31,700 nt of DNA from Fusobacterium sp. (GCA_018457305.1 JAGYHM010000002.1:1-31700); one strand, 5' to 3'; counted from the stretch's first letter, positions 1-6,239 are shown. Numbers and translations: made by a program. The notes: a model not told the origin generated them from the letters alone.

Positions 1-1070
1 GCAACAGAGTGATCACCCTCTGCCTGTGCAGAAACACCACCTGTTACAGCAAATGCACCTGTTGCCCCAGCCTTATCTTTAATTCCACCTAAATTTCTTG
101 TAGCATTTCCTGCTTTTTGTGTCATGGCAGGGTCATTAAAATGGAAGTAAGTGTCAATAGCTCCTTCTTCTAATTTATCTATTTTACCTTGCATTTTCCC
201 TGAAACACCTGCAAGTTGTGAGCCATTAATCGCATCAGTTGAAGTTGGAGAAATTTCTCCAGCAGCAACATTTTTAATTTGTCGTTCGAAACCAACAGAA
301 CCAACAGAAACTTGGTCTCCCCCAGTGGAAGCATCAATATTTGTTCCACCTGCAAAGGCTTTTTGAGAACCAATTTGTCCACCATAAGAAAGTGTTTTCC
401 CTGTTGGATTTCCATTTTCATCTAAAGACTGAATAGTTGCTTTTGGTACATACACTGCTTTTTTATCTGTTTTAGAACCTGCACCTATAGCAACGGAACC
501 ATCTTTATCAGCCGTAGAACCAACACCTAAAGCGGTTGTTGAGTTCCCACTTGCTTTTGCAAGCGTACCAAACGCAGTTGAAAGGTCTCCAGAAGCCATT
601 GCACGAGTACCAACAGCTACAGTTGCATCTCCCGAAGCAGTTGTATCATTATACTCTCCTGCCTTAATAAGAACACCTGATAATTTTTTTAATTTAGCAA
701 CCGCATCTTTATTATATCTTGCAACATCATCTAAGTCATCACCACCAATAGCAATACTCGAACGTCCACTTGCATCTGTGTCTCCACCAACAGCAACTGA
801 TTGTGTCCCAGTAGCTTTAGCTTTTCTACCAATAGCTGTTGCTTGAGTTCCAGTAGCTATTGACTCATCCCCTACTGCGGTTGCATAATCTCCAGCTGTA
901 GCAGTACCTTCAACAATGTGTCCATTAGGGGATAGACCTCCTGCTGCAACTTCGTTTTTAGCAAAAACAACTCTACCTGTCATAGCAAAAACAACAATTG
1001 TTGCAAGGCTTATACTAACCTTTCTCTTAAGCCATCTTTTCAATTCCTTTCCCAAATTACTACTTCCCAT
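1..1070 (-). CDS. YadA-like trimeric autotransporter adhesin, N-terminal part (runs off left edge)
   Basis: Reading leftward from an ATG at 1070, with a strong AGGAGG site at 1075-1080, the frame stays open to the window edge (about 356 codons). Residues 1-37 form a long basic-then-hydrophobic signal peptide ([12 protein letters not shown]..., likely cut after VVFA), typical of type V secreted proteins. Residues from about 50 to 220 hold YadA-type head repeats with recurring S/T-x-A-x-G units ([34 protein letters not shown]). They are interrupted near residues 95-130 by a charged segment, [18 protein letters not shown] head-to-stalk neck starts at residue 254 ([18 protein letters not shown], then [10 protein letters not shown]). 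In this family the head and stalk trimerise on the cell surface and a C-terminal 12-strand barrel anchors them; stalk and anchor lie outside the window. The role is adhesion by family knowledge; the ligand cannot be told. Confidence 0.93.
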   Translation of the reverse strand, partial: MGSSNLGKELKRWLKRKVSISLATIVVFAMTGRVVFAKNEVAAGGLSPNGHIVEGTATAGDYATAVGDESIATGTQATAIGRKAKATGTQSVAVGGDTDASGRSSIAIGGDDLDDVARYNKDAVAKLKKLSGVLIKAGEYNDTTASGDATVAVGTRAMASGDLSTAFGTLAKASGNSTTALGVGSTADKDGSVAIGAGSKTDKKAVYVPKATIQSLDENGNPTGKTLSYGGQIGSQKAFAGGTNIDASTGGDQVSVGSVGFERQIKNVAAGEISPTSTDAINGSQLAGVSGKMQGKIDKLEEGAIDTYFHFNDPAMTQKAGNATRNLGGIKDKAGATGAFAVTGGVSAQAEGDHSV

Positions 1071-1127
1071 AATTCCTCCTAATTTAAGTTTTTTTTACTT
1101 AATAAAAATAATATCCATATAATTTTT

Positions 1128-1155
1128 TTATTACCAATTACAAAATTTCTTTCAA
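1128..1155 (-). promoter_or_regulatory. Candidate proximal promoter of the adhesin
   Basis: On the minus strand TTGAAA (1155-1150) is followed after 16 bases by TAATAA (1133-1128). This would give a leader of about 50 bases before the ATG at 1070. It competes with a better -10 box further upstream at 1251-1256. Confidence 0.35.
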
Positions 1156-1250
1156 TTTTTTACTTTTGAAAGAAAAATTAAAAAATTTATAATTTCCATA
1201 ATGAAATCTTTTTTTCTGGTATATAAAAATATACCAAAGAAAATATATTT

Positions 1251-1256
1251 ATTATA
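1251..1256 (-). promoter_or_regulatory. Candidate distal -10 box (TATAAT) next to the poly-G tract
   Basis: A perfect TATAAT on the minus strand lies about 27 bases downstream of the poly-G run. The hexamer 17 bases upstream is TAGCTT, a poor -35 match. If this promoter is used, the G-run sits just upstream of the -35 position, where changes in tract length could alter RNA polymerase or activator contact. The leader would be about 175 bases. Confidence 0.4.
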
Positions 1257-1282
1257 TCATACATCTTATATAAAAGCTAGTA

Positions 1283-1294
1283 CCCCCCCCCCCC
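1283..1294. repeat. Poly-C/poly-G homopolymer tract, 12 bases
   Basis: Twelve consecutive C on the plus strand (G on the adhesin strand) stand in otherwise A/T-dominated DNA, 213 bases upstream of the adhesin start. Runs of this kind are classic slipped-strand sites in phase-variable surface genes of other bacteria. The rest of 1071-1420 shows no gene, only AT-rich leader and promoter-like sequence. Confidence 0.85.
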
Positions 1295-1420
1295 ATTTTT
1301 TCTTTACTTCCAGTAAAAAATATACTTTGAAGTCTTTTTTTAAGAATAAATTTTTATTTTTTGAAATTTTTATTTTTTTATTTAAAAATTTTTTTTAATT
1401 ATAGTTTCCTTAAATAAAAT

Positions 1421-1497
1421 AATTCCCCTCCCGTGGAAGAGGCCCGAAAGGGGGGGTGGTTATAATAAAGACCTCCCCGTCAGTCTACGACTGCCAC
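1421..1497. repeat. R4 element, copy 1 (incomplete right end)
   Basis: A 77-base stretch from AATTCCCCTCCCGTGG to GTCAGTCTACGACTGCCAC matches 1560-1636 with roughly nine differences by eye. It is GC-rich against its surroundings. Unlike copy 2 it lacks the right-hand CCCCTCC/GGAGGGG hairpin and instead continues into GAACAATCTTATT. Confidence 0.8.
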
Positions 1498-1521
1498 GAA
1501 CAATCTTATTTTTTTATGTTT
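1489..1521. repeat. 33-base direct repeat, left of the toxin-antitoxin locus
   Basis: The 33 bases starting GACTGCCACGAACAATCTTA and ending ATGTTT recur exactly at 2402-2434. The two copies bracket the toxin-antitoxin genes. The left copy overlaps the right end of R4 copy 1. Confidence 0.8.
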
Positions 1522-1560
1522 AAGTAACTTATAACTTAATTTTTTTTAGAAAAAAAAATA

Positions 1561-1655
1561 ATTCCCCTCCCGTGGAGGGGGCCCGAAGGGTGGGGTAGTT
1601 ATATAAAAGACCACCCCGTCAGTCTACGACTGCCACCCCTCCAAAGGAGGGGAAT
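1561..1655. repeat. R4 element, copy 2, with terminal inverted repeats
   Basis: The element begins ATTCCCCTCC (1561-1570) and ends GGAGGGGAAT (1646-1655), a perfect 10-base terminal inverted repeat. Each end can also fold by itself: CCCCTCC-CGT-GGAGGGG at 1564-1580 and CCCCTCC-AAA-GGAGGGG at 1636-1652. It is about 95 bases long, non-coding, and compatible with a MITE-like or REP-like element. It ends 22 bases before the -35 box of the toxin-antitoxin promoter. Confidence 0.75.
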
Positions 1656-1676
1656 AAAAATTTATTTGAAATTTTA

Positions 1677-1710
1677 TTGACAATTAAAGAAGTGTACTGT
1701 AATATGTACA
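1677..1710 (+). promoter_or_regulatory. Toxin-antitoxin promoter with paired TGTAC operator half-sites
   Basis: TTGACA (1677-1682), a 17-base spacer and TAATAT (1700-1705) form a near-consensus promoter. TGTACT (1693-1698) and TGTACA (1705-1710) lie 12 bases centre to centre and overlap the -10 box. In E. coli, YefM-YoeB represses its operon by binding TGTACA core motifs with this spacing, so autoregulation is likely conserved here. Confidence 0.8.
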
Positions 1711-1738
1711 TATAAAAGTGCAAAAGGAAGTGAAAAAA

Positions 1739-1978
1739 ATGACAATAACAAATGTAACTAATTTAAGGAAAAATTTATTTTCATATTTAGATAATGCCAT
1801 TGATTATAATGATGTTATCAATATAAATACCAAAAAAGGAAATGCCGTTATAATAAGTGAAAATGAGTATAATGGACTGTTAGAAAGTTTGTATTTATTG
1901 TCTAATCCAAATATAAGGGAAAGACTTGAAGAAGTTAAAAAAGCAAGTAAAGATGACTATGAGGTATTTGAATGGTAG
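1739..1978 (+). CDS. yefM: YefM/Phd-family antitoxin
   Basis: A 79-residue protein of the Phd/YefM type. It starts MTITNVTNLRKNLFSYLDNA, matching the N-terminal DNA-binding and dimer fold, and continues with the family signature VININTKKGNAVIISENEYNGLLESLYLLSNP. The charged C-terminal tail (ERLEEVKKASKDDYEVFEW) is the part that wraps and neutralises the toxin in this family. The ATG at 1739 is chosen over an in-frame GTG at 1718 because AAGGAAG lies 8 bases before it. The stop overlaps the toxin start by 7 bases, the usual translational coupling. It is probably repressed by its own product through the TGTAC sites upstream. Confidence 0.92.
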   Translation: MTITNVTNLRKNLFSYLDNAIDYNDVININTKKGNAVIISENEYNGLLESLYLLSNPNIRERLEEVKKASKDDYEVFEW

Positions 1979-2247
1979 AAACATATACAATAAAAATCTT
2001 TAAAAAAGCAAATAAAGATAAGGAAAAAATAAAACAATTTCCAGCATTAAAAAGAAATATTCAAAATTTATTGGGGTTAATAAAAATAAATCCTTTTCAA
2101 ACTCCACCCCCTTACGAAACTTTAATTGGTGATTTAAAAGGTTACTATTCAAGGCGTATAAATAAACAACATAGACTAGTTTATGAAGTTATAGAAGAAG
2201 AAAAAACAATAAATATAATTAGTATGTGGACACATTATGAGTTTTAA
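1972..2247 (+). CDS. yoeB: YoeB/Txe-family mRNA-interferase toxin
   Basis: A 91-residue RelE-superfamily protein. The YoeB hallmarks are visible: P-x-E-x-L-x-G-D-L-KGYYSRRINKQHRLVYEV in the middle and a C-terminal WTHYEF that supplies the catalytic His-Tyr pair. The Glu of PYETL and the Arg of SRR correspond to the E. coli YoeB active-site residues. The enzyme cleaves mRNA at the ribosomal A site and is held inactive by the antitoxin. The C-terminus is slightly longer than in E. coli YoeB, with a WT insertion before HY. Nothing looks truncated, so the module is probably functional. Confidence 0.92.
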   Translation: MVETYTIKIFKKANKDKEKIKQFPALKRNIQNLLGLIKINPFQTPPPYETLIGDLKGYYSRRINKQHRLVYEVIEEEKTINIISMWTHYEF

Positions 2248-2272
2248 AAAAGATAGCTAAATACTGTCTTTT
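2248..2272 (+). terminator. Weak hairpin terminator after the toxin gene
   Basis: AAAAGATAG and CTGTCTTTT can pair over 9 bases with one G-U pair around a 7-base loop, directly after the toxin stop codon. It is AT-rich and lacks a long T-run, so the call is tentative. Confidence 0.4.
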
Positions 2273-2401
2273 AAGAGAGGAAGACCGCCGAAAACTTCCC
2301 CTTTTAAATTTGTGATACTTAATAGCAATTTTTACTTATTAACAAAATATAAAATCACTACCACAAGTATCAAAACTTTGCCTAAAATTAGAAGCAAATA
2401 A

Positions 2402-2434
2402 GACTGCCACGAACAATCTTATTTTTTTATGTTT
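2402..2434. repeat. 33-base direct repeat, right of the toxin-antitoxin locus
   Basis: An exact copy of 1489-1521. It is not preceded by the rest of R4, so only the junction end of the element is present here. Confidence 0.8.
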
Positions 2435-2436
2435 TC

Positions 2437-2474
2437 AAAAATTAAAAAATGGGAAACTTTTAATAAGTTCCCCT
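2437..2474 (-). terminator. Intrinsic terminator of the AlbA_2 regulator gene
   Basis: On the minus strand GGGGAACTT, a short loop and AAGTTTCCC form a stem with one bulge, followed by ATTTTTTAATTTTT. It begins 13 bases after the stop codon at 2487. Confidence 0.7.
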
Positions 2475-2486
2475 TATAAAAATAAA

Positions 2487-3818
2487 TTATTTTATAACAA
2501 ACCAACTTCCAGCTCTTTTTGACCCCATTCTTTTGAGCAATTTTTTTTCTTGTAAAAATATAAATACCCTTTCTATTGTTCTTGTTGTTACTCCTAGAAT
2601 TTTAGAAAGCTCCTTAGTTGTATAGTTTGGATTTTCTTCTAATAAGTCCAATACTCTTTTTTGTGTTTTATTTAAACCGACATTCAAACCGACATTCAAA
2701 CCGACATTTATATTATTCATTTTAGATAATACTTCTTCATCAAAGGGTATAGTACAACGAATATAATTATTTTCTATTTCAAAAACATCACTTCCATATC
2801 TATCAACAATAGTTGGAACTCCATGACCTGTGTGCTCTGTTAATCCCATATTTAAAAATATTCTCATCAACGTCGTATTTCTAGGCTTACTTATTCCAGC
2901 CAAAAATTCTTTTTTACTCATTCCTTTTGGTAAACCACCATGTGAAAGTATCTCTAATCTATTTTTATACATTGATATTTGTGGTTCTGTTATCGTCCAA
3001 TCATTATGTACAAAAGCATTTAAAATTGCCTCATTTACACTATCAAAATCAAATAAAAATAAATCTTTTCTTGGTCTTATTTTAGTATTCGTAATATTTA
3101 TATTTTCTGCTATCAACCTATTTTTAATTTTTTCATAAACCGTTAATATACAACCATAACCATAATCTGTTCTTTCAGAAATTGAAGCCTTATTGTTTCC
3201 TCTAAATTTCACAAAAATTAGAGGAATGTTATTTTTATCAGATAGAAGTTCTGCCAATAAGTTATAATTCCCCTCAGCAGTTTTTAAATTAAAATTTGTT
3301 TCAAAAGATTTTTTATCAACATGATAACCTTTTTCTGTATAATAAATTTTTAACTCTCTAAAAGATAGATTTGACAAACTAGACTTTTTCTTTAACATAT
3401 ATTCTGTGTCAGTAAAATTCTGTTCATACCTAAACTTAATTTGTTCTTCTGTCATTCCTTTACAAGTTGTTCCTATTCTAATATGGCAACCACTTGATGA
3501 AAAGCCATATTTTTTCTGACAATAAATATTTTTCTTTCCTTTAGATATATTTATATGTATAATAATTTTCCCAGCTTCAAATCTTAACTCACAAACTATT
3601 TCATCTTGTGGATTTGGTTCAATTTGATTAGTTACAATATCAGAAATCTTTCTAAGAGTTTCATCTACTTTATCAACTCCAACTATTTCTCCATTATCAC
3701 TAATTCCAACTAGAATAGTTCCTCCATCTGTATTTAAAAATGCAACTATTTCTTTACAAATTGTATCTGTATATTTTTCTTTTAATTCAAGATTTTCTGT
3801 TTCTATATACCTATCCAC
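2487..3818 (-). CDS. AlbA_2 / HATPase_c_4 putative regulator (RecG-like annotation family)
   Basis: 443 residues. Residues ~8-130 form an AlbA_2 (Schlafen-like) domain, with ELKEKYTD and FLNTDGGTILVGISDNGEIVGV near the N-terminus. Residues ~255-350 resemble the GHKL-like ATPase found in these proteins (NEAILNAFVHNDW, ILSHGGLP, GHGVPTI). The last ~50 residues form a winged helix (TTKELSKILGVTTRTIERVFIFLQE). Members are often mis-named ATP-dependent helicases; most are presumed transcription regulators of unknown target. The start is GTG, with GGAGGAG 6 bases upstream. Between the ATPase and the helix domain is a linker of three NVGL units encoded by a 12-base tandem repeat. It lies downstream of the phage-like lysis genes, but a 99-base gap gives no firm operon link. 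Confidence 0.85.
   Translation of the reverse strand: MDRYIETENLELKEKYTDTICKEIVAFLNTDGGTILVGISDNGEIVGVDKVDETLRKISDIVTNQIEPNPQDEIVCELRFEAGKIIIHINISKGKKNIYCQKKYGFSSSGCHIRIGTTCKGMTEEQIKFRYEQNFTDTEYMLKKKSSLSNLSFRELKIYYTEKGYHVDKKSFETNFNLKTAEGNYNLLAELLSDKNNIPLIFVKFRGNNKASISERTDYGYGCILTVYEKIKNRLIAENINITNTKIRPRKDLFLFDFDSVNEAILNAFVHNDWTITEPQISMYKNRLEILSHGGLPKGMSKKEFLAGISKPRNTTLMRIFLNMGLTEHTGHGVPTIVDRYGSDVFEIENNYIRCTIPFDEEVLSKMNNINVGLNVGLNVGLNKTQKRVLDLLEENPNYTTKELSKILGVTTRTIERVFIFLQEKKLLKRMGSKRAGSWFVIK
2674..2709 (-). repeat. 12-base tandem repeat encoding NVGL units
   Basis: Three adjoining copies of AAACCGACATTC (the last ending in T) lie inside the regulator gene and encode NVGLNVGLNVGL. The 12-base unit keeps the frame, so copy-number change would lengthen or shorten the linker without breaking the protein. 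Confidence 0.9.
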
Positions 3819-3917
3819 TACAACTCCTCCAAATTATCATCTCAAACTATTTTTAATACTTTTTTGTAAATTTTATAATTCTTATTTTACTCCAATAAAT
3901 ATTTTTTTCAATATTTT

Positions 3918-4277
3918 TTATTTTTTCCCACGATAAAATTCTTTAATATTCCACTTACCAACAAGTCCACAAATAAAAATTAAAACAATTTGAAATAATT
4001 GCTCTAAAAATTCTTTGGGTAGTGGAATTTCATAAAAAACTCCCGTTTTCCAATATTTTATAAGACTTGTCATATAGGCTAAAAAAGGCAAAAATAAAAA
4101 TACCCACACACTAATTGGAAAAGTTAGTGGAATTACTCTGTGTAATAAAGTTTTATTTTCTTTTGTGATTTGCTTTGAAAGTTCCTGCATTTTTCTTTCA
4201 AAAGCTAAACTACTTTCCTTATCTGGTATCAGCTTTTCCCCTAAAGACAATAACTCATTTATTATATTAACTATCAT
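3918..4277 (-). CDS. Small phage-holin-like membrane protein
   Basis: 119 residues with an amphipathic N-terminal half (residues 1-45, LSLGEKLIPDKESSLAFERKMQELS) followed by two clear hydrophobic segments, PLTFPISVWVFLFLPFLAYM and LFQIVLIFICGLVG, and a basic tail. This order resembles the three-helix holins found with phage and gene-transfer-agent endolysins. An amidase gene lies only 12 bases upstream on the same strand, the usual holin-endolysin pairing. GGAGGGAG precedes the ATG. By context it would make membrane lesions or help export the amidase. No capsid, tail or integrase gene is in the window, so this is either a prophage remnant or a domesticated lysis pair. The family assignment is moderate. 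Confidence 0.65.
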   Translation of the reverse strand: MIVNIINELLSLGEKLIPDKESSLAFERKMQELSKQITKENKTLLHRVIPLTFPISVWVFLFLPFLAYMTSLIKYWKTGVFYEIPLPKEFLEQLFQIVLIFICGLVGKWNIKEFYRGKK

Positions 4278-4289
4278 AGCTCCCTCCTT

Positions 4290-4862
4290 TTAAAACAAAA
4301 AACTTTCCAATATTTCTTCTAGAAATTCAGCAAAATTTTCTGTATCTTCAAATTTCAAACTTTCTTCACTGCTTCCAAAAAAGCTCTCCAAAATAATATA
4401 AGAAATATCACTGTAATAAACTGCATAGCTCCCCCTTTCAAAAGGATTATCAACTTCAATAAAACCCTCTTTTCTTCTAATTTCTACTTCATATTTTTCT
4501 TTAATTTTTTCTAATAAATTTCTAGCAATATTTTTGGCAAATTTATCCCCTTCTCTTATTATTGCTTCACAGCCACCTGCTTCTATTTCTGCCGAATTAA
4601 AATGAAGTTCTATTATAAATTTAAAAGAAATTTTTCCCTTTAACTCGTAATCATAAATTTCTTCTAATAAATTTTTCATTTCTCTAGAATAAGAAGCATC
4701 ACATTTTCTTTCAAAGACTATAATATTTTTACTTTTTTCTTGTATATTGTAAGCAACTTCTTTAAAAAATTCATATTCTGTTCTTTTTAAATATTCACTG
4801 TATGCTCCTTGTTTTTGAGAGTTATGCCCTATAACAATAGCAATTTTATTTTTAATTTCCAT
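4290..4862 (-). CDS. N-acetylmuramoyl-L-alanine amidase (Amidase_3 type)
   Basis: 190 residues, a catalytic domain alone. It shows the zinc amidase pattern: an early IVIGHN (first His ligand), IIELHFNS (second His ligand and surroundings) and a C-terminal ILESFFGSS carrying the catalytic Glu. The mid-chain Glu ligand is probably in YSEYLKRTEYEF. The enzyme cuts the bond between muramic acid and L-alanine in peptidoglycan. There is no signal peptide and no SH3 or other wall-binding domain, which fits a phage-type endolysin released by the adjacent holin rather than a secreted cell-division amidase. GGAGGAG lies 5-6 bases before the ATG. Confidence 0.82.
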   Translation of the reverse strand: MEIKNKIAIVIGHNSQKQGAYSEYLKRTEYEFFKEVAYNIQEKSKNIIVFERKCDASYSREMKNLLEEIYDYELKGKISFKFIIELHFNSAEIEAGGCEAIIREGDKFAKNIARNLLEKIKEKYEVEIRRKEGFIEVDNPFERGSYAVYYSDISYIILESFFGSSEESLKFEDTENFAEFLEEILESFLF

Positions 4863-4888
4863 AAGCTCCTCCTTATTTTTTATAAAAA

Positions 4889-4908
4889 CAAGGGAGCGTC
4901 CTCCCTTG
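4889..4908 (-). terminator. Palindromic repeat (AREHAPLS family) acting as terminator
   Basis: CAAGGGAG-CGTC-CTCCCTTG forms an 8-base stem with a 4-base loop. On the minus strand it is followed by TTTTTAT, so it looks like an intrinsic terminator between the coiled-coil gene and the amidase gene. The sequence is nearly the same as two palindromes inside mutL (16711-16730 and 16963-16982). Confidence 0.75.
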
Positions 4909-4926
4909 CTGGATAATTTTATTATC

Positions 4927-5217
4927 TTAGTTTTCTATATAATATTTTATAGCTTCAAGTTCAACCTTTTTGAAAGCAATATTTTTAAGAGCATTTTCTC
5001 CCTTTTTAATTTGCTTTTCTATTTTTTCAATCCAAGCATCATAGCTTTCATAAACTCCATTTGCAAGCTCAACTTGATTTTCTTTTTGGCCTTGCACCTG
5101 TCTTAATGCTGCCTTGTCATTTTCTATCTCTTGAGCAACAAAGATTTCTCTTGCTATAGCCTTCTCCAATTTTTCTGAATAAGTTTTCATAATAAGTTTT
5201 TTTTCATTTTTTTCCAT
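4927..5217 (-). CDS. Small coiled-coil protein of unknown function
   Basis: 96 residues, rich in Glu, Lys, Ala and Gln, with no signal peptide or membrane segment. Long helices with heptad-like spacing are likely across residues 10-50 (EKLEKAIAREIFVAQEIEND) and 60-95 (IEKIEKQIKKGENALKNIAF). A strong AGGAGG site supports the start. It lies 64 bases upstream of the amidase on the same strand, with a terminator-like palindrome between. Small coiled-coil proteins are common next to phage lysis genes, but I do not recognise a family and assign no function. Confidence 0.7.
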   Translation of the reverse strand: MEKNEKKLIMKTYSEKLEKAIAREIFVAQEIENDKAALRQVQGQKENQVELANGVYESYDAWIEKIEKQIKKGENALKNIAFKKVELEAIKYYIEN

Positions 5218-5360
5218 AGTTTTTTCCTCCTTGATTTTTTAAATTTTATTTTTCTTAAACTCGGCCTTGTTTATGCTCTAATCTTATAATATTTTTTCTG
5301 TCATTTCATTGGCTAGAATACCTAAAATACCTCTATGGAAAAATAATTAAAAAATAAAGC

Positions 5361-5421
5361 TTGACAGTTGAGCGTTCTTTCAACTATAATAGCGATATAA
5401 AAGTTGAAAAAACATTCAACT
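5361..5421 (+). promoter_or_regulatory. Promoter and two ArsR/CadC-type operators
   Basis: TTGACA (5361-5366), an 18-base spacer and TATAAT (5385-5390) form a strong promoter. Two inverted repeats of identical design occur: AGTTGAG-N6-TTCAACT at 5366-5385, filling the spacer, and AGTTGAA-N6-TTCAACT at 5402-5421, in the leader. Their 36-base separation puts them on nearly the same helix face. Both are in the right place for repression by the downstream CadC-like protein. Confidence 0.85.
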
Positions 5422-5440
5422 ATTTAAAAGGAGAAAATTT

Positions 5441-5803
5441 ATGAAAAATCTTAATTCTTGTGATTGTGATGTAATTGATAAGGAAATAATAGATAAAATT
5501 CAACCACAAATGTTAGATGAGAAAACTTTTAAAAATTTAGCAGCATTTTTTAAAGTTATCGGCAATGATACAAGAGTAAAAATTTTGTGGCTTTTAGATA
5601 AAAATGATATGTGTGTTTGTGATATTGCAGTTTTGTTAGATATGACAAAGTCAGCAGTATCTCATCAACTTAGCTCACTTAAAAAAGCTAATTTTGTGAA
5701 ATGTGTTAAAGAGGGTAGGCAAGTTATTTATTCCCTTGCTGATAATCATGTTAGAGAAATTGTGGAGCAATCTTTAAATCATATTTCTCACGAGCATAAT
5801 TAA
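5441..5803 (+). CDS. cadC: CadC-type metal-sensing repressor (ArsR/SmtB family)
   Basis: 120 residues, a winged-helix repressor expected to release DNA on binding Cd, Pb or Zn. The sensing alpha-3N site is complete: Cys7 and Cys9 in the N-terminal arm plus Cys58 and Cys60 in MCVCDIA. The second, alpha-5 site is complete as well: Asp101, His103, His114 and His117. These positions coincide with those of plasmid pI258 CadC as I recall them, with His117 in place of Glu. The recognition helix is TKSAVSHQLSSLKKANFV. AAGGAG precedes the ATG. The gene is autoregulated by the two operators upstream and lies before an HMA protein and a P1B-2 ATPase, its probable targets. Confidence 0.92.
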   Translation: MKNLNSCDCDVIDKEIIDKIQPQMLDEKTFKNLAAFFKVIGNDTRVKILWLLDKNDMCVCDIAVLLDMTKSAVSHQLSSLKKANFVKCVKEGRQVIYSLADNHVREIVEQSLNHISHEHN

Positions 5804-5833
5804 AAACAATGCTTACTCTTAAATTATAAATAA

Positions 5834-5900
5834 AGGGCGACCGCGGAGCTAAAGCTCCTGCCGCCCTCTCTAGGTGGGGGCTGTCGCCCCCAAAACCCCT
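5834..5900 (+). repeat. R1 GC-rich structured repeat, copy a
   Basis: Starts AGGGCGACCGCGGAGC, has a nested stem (GGGCG/CGCCC outside, GGAGC/GCTCC inside), then a second hairpin ending GCCCCC and the tail AAAACCCC. It begins 30 bases after the cadC stop. Related copies are at 6461, 8501, 11660 and 20699. Together with R2 and R3 copies it fills the gene-free stretch 5804-6239. Confidence 0.8.
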
Positions 5901-5920
5901 AAAAATTATTTTTATTTTTA

Positions 5921-5975
5921 GTGCGAGGCGACGGCACGCCGTCGCAAACCAGCGAGCAGCGAAGCGGGCGAGCCA
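5921..5975 (+). repeat. R2 GC-rich structured repeat, copy a
   Basis: Contains the hairpin GCGACGGCACGCCGTCGC followed by a GCGAGCAGCGAAGCGGGCGAG stretch and ends GAGCCAAAA. Related copies are at 6561, 11207 and 20848. It follows R1 copy a, suggesting R1-R2 is one composite unit. Confidence 0.75.
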
Positions 5976-6019
5976 AAAGTCAGATTATAATTTCCTTAGG
6001 TATAAATAAACTAATTATT

Positions 6020-6196
6020 TAAGAGCCTTTAAAATTTCTCAGTAAAAATTTGTAATGAGTTTTAGAGAAAGCTTGTGTGTCTGAGCGTAGTGAGTTTGCA
6101 AGTTTATCTTAACGAATTAGAATTTTTACGGTTAAAGAAATTTTGGGCTCGTAAGGGCTTTTTGTTTACTTTTTTGCCCGTAAAAAAGTAAAATAT
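6020..6196 (+). repeat. R3 177-bp repeat, copy a
   Basis: Matches 8641-8817 over 177 bases without gaps and with about eight substitutions by eye, seven of them transitions. It carries a CTTGT...GCAAG stem and ends in the hairpin TTTACTTTTTT-GCCCGT-AAAAAAGTAAA. It has no convincing ORF. The two copies bracket the HMA and ATPase genes as direct repeats. Confidence 0.9.
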
Positions 6197-6239
6197 AAAT
6201 TTTAAATGAAATTAAAAAAACTATAACGGAGGTAATAAA

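Noticed and set aside
1..421. Short ORFs opposite or out of frame with the adhesin
   Set aside because: They mirror the repetitive adhesin codons in other frames, have no ribosome sites and resemble no protein family.
1421..1655. CRISPR array from the spaced repeats
   Set aside because: Only two units, long and imperfect, with terminal inverted repeats and no further regular spacing; no cas genes.
2487..5217. Full prophage
   Set aside because: Only lysis-type genes and a regulator are present; no integrase, capsid, portal, terminase or tail genes are visible.
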